Below, piece after piece: positions 57,918-64,000 of a stretch of 64,000 nt of DNA (position 1 is its first letter; each line of letters starts with the position of its first letter). Source of the stretch: JASHPR01 sp963778075 (GTDB lineage: Bacteria; Actinomycetota; Actinomycetes; Streptosporangiales; Streptosporangiaceae); the NCBI GenBank assembly GCA_963778075.1, contig CAVZTJ010000004.1, positions 62,001 to 126,000 of the forward strand, read 5' to 3'. A program made the translations under genes and the position numbers. The notes under the pieces were generated by a model. The model was not told where the DNA came from. It ran no database searches and saw nothing but the letters and a program-made list of their open reading frames with translations.

Positions 57918-58988
57918 CTACCTGACGGCATGACTGCCACACGAGCAGTCGGGATGGCGCGGCCACGTCCGGCGGCGCCACTGCCAGCCGGGCAGGACCA
58001 GTTCCAGGGTGCCATTGGCCACCGGGTCGGCCGCCACCGCCCTGTCGATGAAGGCCAGGACCTGTGCTGCAGCCTGCGCGGCCACGGCCGCCGCGAGCGG
58101 TGCGTCGCATGCACACGGACTGGGTTCCCGCCCCTCGAGCTGGGCCAGGATCAGCGGCCAGGCGGGGTCGCGCTCGGCCCTGGACAGGTCCAGGCATCTC
58201 AGGCACGCAGTGCGGCCGGGTATCACCAGCGGGCCGACGACCCCGATCGCCTCGTCGGCCGAAACGGCCAGATGCGGGACCCGGTCGCGCATCAGGCTGG
58301 CCCGTAGCTCCATGAGATGGCGGCCGACGAGGATCGCGAGGTCGGGGAGTGCCGTACCGGGCTGCGGGTTGCCGGGCCGCCGGGTGCTGGGCTGCGGGTT
58401 GCCGGGCCGCGCGGTGCCGGCGGGCGGCTCACCAGATCCATCGGCACCGGCCGACGTGACCCCGGGGCGTAACGTTCCAGGTCCATTTGGTGTTGATTTT
58501 AGCTTTTCAGGACGTTGTGGGTCCGCGTTCGTGACCTGGCCGATGCCGGAACTCGTGAGCAGGCTGGCGATACCGTTTCCGACCGTCCCGGCGCCGTGGA
58601 TCCGGACCTGCGCGGTGAGCCTGCGGGCGAGGGTGCGCGCACCGCCGTCGCCGTCCCGGTGCGCCAGGGATGCGGCGGCCAGTTCCGTGGCCAGCCGGGC
58701 TCGCGCCGGAGGAGAGAGTAACCGCAGCGTGCCAGCGGGGAAGTCGTCGAGCGCCCCGGCGGTCGCCAGCAGGGCCAGGACCCGCTCCGTGGTTTCCGCG
58801 GGAATGCCTTGGTCGGCGGCGATCTGGATGACCTGCGCACGGTCTCGGCTGCCGTCGAGGAGACCGATCACCCAGGCCGCGCCTGCCATCCCGGTCAGCG
58901 CCACCGCCCGCCGGGAGTCGATGCCGATCTGCAACGTGTCACGATCGCGCCACACCGGCAGCAATCCGCGCTTCAGCACTGGTCTCAT
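57918..58988 (-). CDS. ThiF/E1-like protein with zinc cysteines (Rv3196-like)
   Basis: This 356-residue protein has a degenerate ThiF/E1 fold. The N-terminal ~115 residues look like a winged-helix, leader-peptide-binding type domain (RRAVALTGMAGAAWVIGLLD, AADQGIPAETTERVLALLAT). A Rossmann strand follows (QVRIHGAGTVGNGIASLLTS), then a Pro/Gly linker. The C-terminal part has PGRTACLRCLDLSRAERDPA and the last motif RHPDCSCGSH, which together give the four zinc cysteines of ThiF-type E1 proteins. No adenylation Arg/Lys/Asp set is obvious. Such proteins occur as partners in TOMM-type peptide modification, but no precursor is seen here. Position next to DUF2342 is as for Rv3196. Confidence 0.75.
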   Translation of the reverse strand: MRPVLKRGLLPVWRDRDTLQIGIDSRRAVALTGMAGAAWVIGLLDGSRDRAQVIQIAADQGIPAETTERVLALLATAGALDDFPAGTLRLLSPPARARLATELAAASLAHRDGDGGARTLARRLTAQVRIHGAGTVGNGIASLLTSSGIGQVTNADPQRPEKLKSTPNGPGTLRPGVTSAGADGSGEPPAGTARPGNPQPSTRRPGNPQPGTALPDLAILVGRHLMELRASLMRDRVPHLAVSADEAIGVVGPLVIPGRTACLRCLDLSRAERDPAWPLILAQLEGREPSPCACDAPLAAAVAAQAAAQVLAFIDRAVAADPVANGTLELVLPGWQWRRRTWPRHPDCSCGSHAVR

Positions 58989-59200
58989 GCCTCACAGCGT
59001 GACAGGCGACGCCGACAATTCCGGCATTCAGGCGGTTCGCATCGTGGCCGGGGCCCCCGGGCGCCGAAGCGACATGGCGGGCGGCCGCTCGCTCCGCTGC
59101 GGGCCGTTCGCCCCCCTTCCCCAGAAGACGTGCGACCCGGAGCCCGGGGACTCCTGCCAGGCGAAGCTAGGCCTGGTGCCCCAATGGGTCAATACGTCCT

Positions 59201-59340
59201 TGTGGACAGCACTGTGGACAACCTGGGGAAACGCCGGAGCGTTTATGTGGACAGCCGTGACCGCGCCTGTGAAGTTCGTGCTGGCTGGGGCCGCTCTGGG
59301 TCGCCCACCAGGGATGTCGCTGTCCACGGCCTGTGGACAC
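59201..59340. promoter_or_regulatory. Cluster of DnaA-box-like sites
   Basis: TGTGGACAA at 59213-59221 is an exact reverse complement of the actinobacterial DnaA box TTGTCCACA. One-mismatch copies lie at 59201-59209, 59246-59254 and 59332-59340. A two-mismatch copy in the opposite orientation is at 59320-59328. Confidence 0.5.
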
Positions 59341-59362
59341 CAGATAGCAGCGGCCGAGCCTC

Positions 59363-59425
59363 TTTCATGATCGCGGTGGATTGTTCGCGAATACGACAAC
59401 CGACAACAAATCCGCGATCATGAAA
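59363..59425. repeat. MITE-like inverted repeat
   Basis: A 14-bp perfect inverted repeat (59363-59376 and 59412-59425; TTTCATGATCGCGG on the left) surrounds a 35-nt centre that also pairs in part (GGATTGTT with AACAAATCC). The outer TCATGA and CGCGA words are AT/GC-balanced, unlike the flanks. Confidence 0.6.
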
Positions 59426-59434
59426 ACAGGTCCT

Positions 59435-60955
59435 CTAGGAGCCGCCTGGCGGGTCGCCGTGCCCCGGCGGATCTCCCTCGCCGGGTTTCTCATCGACCTC
59501 GTCCTTGCTGGCCTCGTCCTTGCTGGCCTCGTCCTTGCTGGCCTCGTCCTTGCTGGCCTCGTCCTTGCTGGCCTCGTCCTTGCTGGCCTCGTCCTTGCTG
59601 GCCTCGTCCTCCAGGTCGGAGATGTCGAAGTCGGGCCGGCCCCTGACGAAGCCGTCCGGGTCATCGAAGTCCTCGGCCGTGGGCAGCAGGTCCGGGTGGG
59701 CCCAGACCGCGTCCCGGCCCTCGATGCCGCGCGCGTCGGTCAGGCCACGCCAGATGGCCGCGGCCTCTCGCAGCCTGCGCGGTCTTAGTTCCAGCCCCAC
59801 CAGAGTCGCGAAAGTCCGCTCGGCCGGCCCGCCGCTGGCCCGGCGTCGCCGGATCGCCTCGGCCAGGGCGTCGGCCTGCGGCAGCCGGCTCCCAGCGGCC
59901 GCGTCAACCACGGTCGCCACCCACCCCTCGACCAGGGCGAGGACGGTCTCCAGCCGCGCCAGCGCGGCCTTCTGCTGCTCGGTGTCCTCCGGCTGGAACA
60001 GCGCGGCGCCGGACAGGGCCTCGCTCAGTGCCTCCGGGTTCGCCGGGTCGATCTGCGGCATAGCCTCACGCAGCGCGTTGGCGTCCACCGTGATGCCGCG
60101 CGCATAGTCCTCGACCGCCCCGAGCAGCCGGGCGCGCAGCCACGGCACGTGGGCGAACAATCGCTGGTGCGCGGCCTCGCGCAGCCCGAGGAACAGCCGT
60201 ACCTCGTCCTCAGCGACGGAAAGCCCGTCGCCGAACGCCTTGACGTTGACCGGGAGCAGCGCGGCCGTGCCCGCCGGGCCGAGCGGGAGGCCGACGTCGG
60301 TCGAGCTGACCACCTCCTGCGCCAGCGCGCCGACCGCGGCGCCGGTCTGGCCGCCGACCATCATCCCGCCGATCCTGCGCATCATCTGGCCCAGACCGCC
60401 GAGCGCGCCGAACCCTCCGGTCAGGGCGGTCATCGCGGAACGCATCTCGGGCGGAAGCTCCCCGGCGAGTTCCTCGGGGTCCTCGGTCAGCATTCCGCCC
60501 ATCGCCTCGACGGCCCGGGCCGCGATCGGGTCGCACAACTTCGACCAGACCGGCAGCGTGGCCTCGACCCACTCGGACCGGCTCCACGCCTGGGTGAAAC
60601 GGATGCCGGTGGGCAGGGCCGTGGCGTCCTCCAGCCACAGGTCAGCGGTCCGGAGCGCGTCGGTGGTCTTGCGGCGGTCGATATCGAGAACGCTCGCGTC
60701 GCCCTGCGCGGCGACGGTCTGCCGCGCCACGTTCTTCGCGAGGTCCCAGTTGACCGGGCCGCCTTGCCAGGACATCAGGTCGGCGAACTGGCGCAGGGCA
60801 TCGGCGAACTGCTGCGGGTCGCCGAGCGGTCCCAGCGGGCCGCCAGCGCCGCCCGCGCCACCGCCCGGGCCGCCCGCGCCACCGCCTGCATCCGGCTTGT
60901 CGGGATCCCGGTCGCGGTCACCGGGCAGGCCAAAGCCGAAGGGAGGTTCAGTCAT
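59435..60955 (-). CDS. DUF2342 (zincin-like) metalloprotease family protein, Rv3195-like
   Basis: This 506-residue protein belongs to the actinobacterial family named zinc-dependent metalloprotease (DUF2342/Zincin_2). It has a Gly-rich N-terminus, then FADLMSWQGGPVNWDLAKNV, MMVGGQTGAAVGALAQEVVS and the core FLGLREAAHQRLFAHVPWLR, followed by ETVLALVEGWVATVVDAAAG and FATLVGLELRPRRLREAAAI. No canonical HExxH is visible; the nearest is REAAHQ, so catalysis should not be assumed. The C-terminus carries seven DEASK repeats from a 15-bp unit. Start ATG 60955. Confidence 0.88.
   Translation of the reverse strand: MTEPPFGFGLPGDRDRDPDKPDAGGGAGGPGGGAGGAGGPLGPLGDPQQFADALRQFADLMSWQGGPVNWDLAKNVARQTVAAQGDASVLDIDRRKTTDALRTADLWLEDATALPTGIRFTQAWSRSEWVEATLPVWSKLCDPIAARAVEAMGGMLTEDPEELAGELPPEMRSAMTALTGGFGALGGLGQMMRRIGGMMVGGQTGAAVGALAQEVVSSTDVGLPLGPAGTAALLPVNVKAFGDGLSVAEDEVRLFLGLREAAHQRLFAHVPWLRARLLGAVEDYARGITVDANALREAMPQIDPANPEALSEALSGAALFQPEDTEQQKAALARLETVLALVEGWVATVVDAAAGSRLPQADALAEAIRRRRASGGPAERTFATLVGLELRPRRLREAAAIWRGLTDARGIEGRDAVWAHPDLLPTAEDFDDPDGFVRGRPDFDISDLEDEASKDEASKDEASKDEASKDEASKDEASKDEASKDEVDEKPGEGDPPGHGDPPGGS
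59503..59612 (-). repeat. 15-bp in-frame tandem repeat (DEASK)
   Basis: Seven near-perfect 15-bp copies (CCTTGCTGGCCTCGT on the + strand) near the 3' end of the DUF2342 gene encode a (DEASK)7 tail. Confidence 0.92.
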
Positions 60956-61092
60956 CTCCGCTGCCTCTCGGGCAGGATGGAAGAGTCCACGTCCGCCACG
61001 TTATCCCGGGAGCACGCCGTGGTGAGCAATCGAGATGCCAGGTTCGCCAACGGCGCAGCCACGGCGCCCCGCCGACAGGCCATGGATACCCG

Positions 61093-62219
61093 GTGAGCAG
61101 CCGCGGTATGCGCAGGGGACAGGCCGCGCACGAACCTGGTGCTGGGAGGGGCCGAGACGGTCGCGGGCGGGGCCCCGTGGTCGCTGTCACCGGGGCTGCT
61201 AGCGGTCTCGGCCACGCGCTGACGGTCCGGCTGGCGGCGTCGGACAGGATCGGCCGGGTGATCGCTATCGACGGTCACCGCGGCGACGCGACGGGTGTGA
61301 CCTGGCGGGTGGTGGATATCCGCGATCCCGCACTGGCCGGCCGCTCGCCGGGGTGGACGCCGTCGTGCACACCGACCTTGACCTGGCCCCCGACTCCGAT
61401 CCGCGGTCACGGCGGGCGTTCAACGTCCGCGGCGCGCAGACCGTGCTGACCGCGGCGGCTGCCGGGCGGGTGGGCCGGGTCGTGCTGGTGACCAGCGCGA
61501 TGGTGTACGGAGCGCGGCCGGACAACCCGGTGCCACTGGCCGAGGACGCGCCGCTGGGTGCCGATCCCGACGCCAGCGTGGTCGGCGACCTGCTGGAGAT
61601 CGAGCAGCTGGCGCAGCGCTCGCCGTCGGCCAACCCGGGCATGGCCGTCACGGTCGTCAGGCCGGCCGCGCTGGTCGGCGAGGGCGTGGACACCCTGATC
61701 ACGCGGCACTTTGAAGCGCCCCGGCTGCTGGCTGTGAAGGGCTGCGCCCCGCGCTGGCAGTTCTGCCATGTGGATGACCTGGTGTCGGCGCTCGAACTGG
61801 CCGCGGCGGCCGAGGTTACCGGGAGGTTCGCGGTCGGCTGCGATGGATGGCTGGAACAGGAGCAGGTGGAGGAGCTGTCCGGGCTGCGCCAGATCGAGTT
61901 GCCGGCCGGGCTGACCTTCGGCACCGCGCAGCGGCTGCACCGGGCCGGAATAACCCCGGCCCTGGTGACCGACCTGCACTTCGTCGTGTACCCGTGGGTG
62001 GTGGACTGCGCGGCCCTGCGGCAGGCCGGGTGGAAGCCGATGTACGGCAATCAGGCGGCTCTTGCCGTCCTGCTCGAGCAGCGCGCCGGGCACCACGCGC
62101 TGGCCGGACGCCGGCTGGACCGGAAGGACGCGACGATCACCGCCGCCGGGGCCACCGTCGCCGTCATCGGGACCGCGGCGATCGTGCGCGAGGTCAGGCG
62201 CCGCCGCCGCAGTACCTGA
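61093..62219 (+). pseudogene. NAD-dependent epimerase/dehydratase, frameshifted near 61343
   Basis: The 5' frame (to ~61345) encodes the Rossmann start VVAVTGAASGLGHALTVRLA and ends in VDIRDPALAGR. The other frame then continues the same protein, VDAVVHTDLDLAPD, FNVRGAQTVLTAAAAGRVGR, VVLVTSAMVYGA (YxxxK region degenerate), AVTVVRPAALVGEG, WQFCHVDDLVSALELA, to a C-terminal membrane-like helix (ATVAVIGTAAIV). One missing base around 61343 (in GGCCGCTCGCC) explains the split. The extended SDR family acts on nucleotide sugars or similar. Both halves are otherwise well preserved, so a recent mutation or an assembly error is equally possible. Start could be GTG 61093 or GTG 61177. Confidence 0.8.
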
Positions 62220-62229
62220 GCGGCCGCGA

Positions 62230-62235
62230 TAGCTT
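62230..62235 (+). promoter_or_regulatory. -10 element of moaE (leaderless)
   Basis: TAGCTT lies 7 nt before GTG 62243. Confidence 0.5.
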
Positions 62236-62242
62236 GGCAGTT

Positions 62243-62665
62243 GTGAACACGATCCGGCTCGCGGAGCTGAGGGACACTCCCCTGTCCGTCGACGAGGCGC
62301 TCACCGCGGTCTCGGACCCGGCGGCTGGCGGCGTCGCCCTGTTCGTCGGCGCCGTCCGCGACCACGACCACGGCCAGGATGTGGTCCGCCTCGGCTACAG
62401 CGCTCATCCCTCGGCAGCGGCGGAGCTGCGGCGGGTCGCGGAGAAGGTCGCGGCCAGCTTCACCGTCACCGCCGTCGCCGCTGTGCACCGGGTAGGGGAC
62501 CTCGCCGTGGGTGATCTGGCGGTCGTGGTGGCCGTGTCCAGCCCGCACCGCGGCGACGCCTTCGATGCCTGCCGCGCGCTGATCGACGAGCTCAAGCGGA
62601 GCGTGCCGATCTGGAAGCACCAGCAGTACGTCGGCGGCGGAAGCGAGTGGGTCAACAGCGCGTAG
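62243..62665 (+). CDS. moaE: Molybdopterin synthase catalytic subunit
   Basis: This 140-residue protein matches MoaE: GGVALFVGAVRDHDHGQDVV (FvGxvRxxxxGxxV), LGYSAHPSAAAELRRVAEKV, AVHRVGDLAVGDLAVVVAVS and ELKRSVPIWKHQQYVGGGSE (catalytic Lys). It joins sulfur from MoaD to precursor Z to make molybdopterin. GTG 62243 follows a -10 box by 7 nt, so it has its own promoter. No moaD or other molybdenum gene lies nearby in the window. Confidence 0.94.
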   Translation: MNTIRLAELRDTPLSVDEALTAVSDPAAGGVALFVGAVRDHDHGQDVVRLGYSAHPSAAAELRRVAEKVAASFTVTAVAAVHRVGDLAVGDLAVVVAVSSPHRGDAFDACRALIDELKRSVPIWKHQQYVGGGSEWVNSA

Positions 62666-62668
62666 TCT
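62663..62668 (+). promoter_or_regulatory. -10 element of the PDZ/Lon-like protease gene (leaderless)
   Basis: TAGTCT lies 6 nt before ATG 62675; its first two bases are part of the moaE stop codon. Confidence 0.5.
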
Positions 62669-62674
62669 TCCCAC

Positions 62675-63706
62675 ATGTCCCGCCGATCCGTCACGCTGCT
62701 GGTGGCAGCAGCCGGAGTCCTGATCGCGCTTGCCGTCGCCGTGATCGCGCCGGTGCCCTACATCGCGCTGACCCCGGGTCCGACCCTGAACACGCTCGGC
62801 TCGCTGAGCGGCAAGCAGCTGATCCAGGTCGCGGGGCACCGGACCTACCGGACCACGGGCAACCTCAACATGGTGACGGTGTCCTTCATCGGCGGGCCGG
62901 GAACCGATTTCAACATCTTTGCGGCGCTCCGCTCCTGGCTGAGCCCGCATGACGCCGTCGTCCCGTCATCGGAGATCTTCACTCCCGGCGATTCGCCGCA
63001 GCAGGTGGCTCGGCAGGACACCGAGGAGATGGCGAACTCGCAGGAGACGGCCACGGCCGCCGCTTTGTGCCAGCTCAAGATCGGCTTCAAGACGATCGAC
63101 ACCGTCCAGTCAACGATCAAGGGAATGCCGGCCGCCAGCGTGCTGCGCGCCGGTGACGTGATCACGGCGGTCGACGGTACGCCCGTAAGCTGCCGGGCCG
63201 ATGCCGGGACCCTGGTCAAGGAGCGCAAGGCCGGCGCGCCGGTGCAGCTGACCATCCTGCGGCATGGCCGGACCATCCCGGTCCGGCTGACCACCGCCGA
63301 CGTCCAGGGGCAGCCCGAGATCGGGGTGTACCTGGTGGAGAGCTTCACGTTCCCGTTCAGCGTGACGATCAGGGTTGGGAACATCGGCGGCCCCAGCGCC
63401 GGGCTGATGTTCGCGCTCGGCCTCATCGACAAGATCACCCCGGACGACCTGACCGGCGGCAGGTTCATCGCCGGCACCGGGGAGATCGAGGCGAACGGCG
63501 CGGTGGAGCCGATCGGCGGGATCCAGCAGAAGATGGCGGGTGCGCGTGCGGCCGGGGCGACGATCTTCCTTACCCCCGCGGCCAACTGCCCGAACACTGC
63601 GGGGGCGGTGCCCGCTGGCGTGCGCCTGATCAAGGTAAGCTCCCTGGCCGGAGCCATAGCAGCCCTTGACGCACTGAAGGCGGGCAGGCCGGTTCCTTCG
63701 TGTTAA
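62675..63706 (+). CDS. Membrane-anchored PDZ and Lon-like (S16) protease, YlbL/Rv3194c type
   Basis: This 343-residue protein has an N-terminal membrane anchor (LLVAAAGVLIALAVAVIAPV), an outer strand-rich region (YIALTPGPTLNTLG, LNMVTVSFIGGPG), a PDZ domain (about 155-215: ASVLRAGDVITAVDGTPV) and a C-terminal Lon-type protease domain. The catalytic Ser is in IGGPSAGLMFALGLIDK and the Lys in GIQQKMAGARAAGA; GTGEIEANGAVEPIGG is the Lon strand motif. Proteins of this type act outside the membrane in quality control. Position before UPF0182 matches Rv3194c-Rv3193c. Confidence 0.93.
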   Translation: MSRRSVTLLVAAAGVLIALAVAVIAPVPYIALTPGPTLNTLGSLSGKQLIQVAGHRTYRTTGNLNMVTVSFIGGPGTDFNIFAALRSWLSPHDAVVPSSEIFTPGDSPQQVARQDTEEMANSQETATAAALCQLKIGFKTIDTVQSTIKGMPAASVLRAGDVITAVDGTPVSCRADAGTLVKERKAGAPVQLTILRHGRTIPVRLTTADVQGQPEIGVYLVESFTFPFSVTIRVGNIGGPSAGLMFALGLIDKITPDDLTGGRFIAGTGEIEANGAVEPIGGIQQKMAGARAAGATIFLTPAANCPNTAGAVPAGVRLIKVSSLAGAIAALDALKAGRPVPSC

Positions 63707-63810
63707 AAGCGGAGCGAAGTCCCAGAACCGGAATGGATGCGGAAACCTTGCGCAATACCGGTAAGTTGCCCTCAATAAGCTGCGCGGCTGAGCTGAACTA
63801 AGGGGGAGGC

Positions 63811-64000
63811 GTGGCCTTCCGAACTCCCGGCCCTGCCCGGCGGCCCGGCAACCCCATCGTGCTCCCGCGGTGGTCGAAGTACGTGATCCCGGTGCTGGCC
63901 GCGGTTATCGCGCTGATCGTGATCCTCGCCGTGGGCGCCGGCGTGTGGACCGACTGGCTGTGGTTCCGCTCCGTCAGCTACACCTCGGTATTCGGTACCA
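63811..64000 (+). CDS. UPF0182 family membrane protein, N-terminal part (3' end outside window)
   Basis: The first 63 residues are in the window. They have a basic, Pro-rich N-terminus and a membrane helix (YVIPVLAAVIALIVILAVGA), followed by VWTDWLWFRSVSYTSVFGT, the WtdwlWF.svgy..VF motif of UPF0182 (Rv3193c) proteins. GTG 63811 follows AGGGGGAGG at about 2-5 nt. These are large (about 1000 residues) multi-helix membrane proteins of unknown function. Conserved downstream of the PDZ protease. Confidence 0.9.
   Translation, partial: MAFRTPGPARRPGNPIVLPRWSKYVIPVLAAVIALIVILAVGAGVWTDWLWFRSVSYTSVFGT

Larger units (their letters stand above)
58989..59434. other. Intergenic region with DnaA-box-like cluster and inverted repeat
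   Basis: This 446-bp region holds no gene. It contains the promoter of the ThiF-like gene (minus), five DnaA-box-like words at 59201-59340 and a 14-bp inverted repeat at 59363-59425. Confidence 0.6.

Noticed and set aside
59201..59340. Chromosomal origin (oriC)
   Set aside because: No dnaA, dnaN, rpmH or AT-rich unwinding element nearby, and only five sites. Reported as a DnaA-box-like cluster only.
59028..59399. 123-codon minus-strand frame in the ThiF-DUF2342 gap
   Set aside because: No ribosome site and no domain, and it is made largely of the DnaA-box cluster and inverted repeat.

Overview
The window is 64 kb of very GC-rich DNA with strong third-position G/C bias, many GTG and some TTG starts, WhiB, DUF397, Clp-N and SLT-type actinobacterial families, and many leaderless promoters of the TANNNT-N6-8-start type. 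This is a high-GC actinobacterial chromosome. The gene content suggests a soil-type lineage near the Streptosporangiales, but genus cannot be fixed from sequence alone. Two long blocks keep the gene order I remember from Mycobacterium tuberculosis: glpX, xseB-xseA-Rv1109c-ispH-Rv1111c-ychF (26-34.7 kb) and mrx1-uvrD2-whiB7-Rv3197-Rv3196-Rv3195-Rv3194c-Rv3193c (52-64 kb). These are conserved core segments with accessory material between them.

Layout. 0-8.3 kb: the end of a GH27 glycosidase; a metallo-beta-lactamase/rhodanese plus cupin pair; an FMN reductase facing an intradiol dioxygenase; a DUF5655-DUF5990 protein overlapping an rRNA methyltransferase; and an AAA-less ClpC N-domain protein. 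8.3-9.3 kb: a gene graveyard with an AT-rich frameshifted OB-fold remnant and a DUF397 tail. 9.3-16.7 kb: phosphotransferase, rhomboid protease plus amidohydrolase, two secreted transglycosylases in tandem, and a Ser/Thr kinase. 16.7-28.2 kb: a two-gene operon of class I and class II fumarases, a collapsed MarR/ABC locus, a DUF2975-XRE pair with palindromic operators, an aldo/keto reductase, a frameshifted MFS exporter, glpX, a TetR regulator and xseBA. 28.2-38.4 kb: the ispH/ychF block, rmuC, a DinB protein and oligopeptidase B.

38.6-50.1 kb is the main accessory system: seven co-directional, partly translationally coupled genes that look like a membrane-spanning type IV secretion machine. 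In order they are a TcpC-like protein, a small two-helix membrane protein, TcpE fused to a MinD-like domain with a degenerate P-loop, a VirB4-like ATPase, a TrbL/VirB6-like channel, a VirB8-like single-pass protein and an SLT-NlpC/P60 wall hydrolase. No relaxase, coupling protein, integrase or attachment site lies beside it, so a role in protein or wall-associated secretion is at least as likely as DNA transfer. It ends at a 17-bp terminator hairpin. Just beyond, on the other strand, is a decayed cyanophycinase/cyanophycin-synthetase cassette.

52-64 kb carries mycoredoxin and ANTAR genes divergent from uvrD2-tesB, then whiB7. The whiB7 leader looks like an attenuator, with a WhiB7-type promoter, two overlapping upstream ORFs and two hairpins. 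Next come an ABC1-family kinase, a ThiF-like protein, a DUF2342 metalloprotease, an epimerase (frameshifted), moaE, a PDZ/Lon-like protease and the start of a UPF0182 protein. A cluster of DnaA-box-like sites and a MITE-like inverted repeat occupy the gap at 59.2-59.4 kb. Two single-base frameshifts in otherwise intact genes (24.78 kb and 61.34 kb) could be real mutations or assembly errors.
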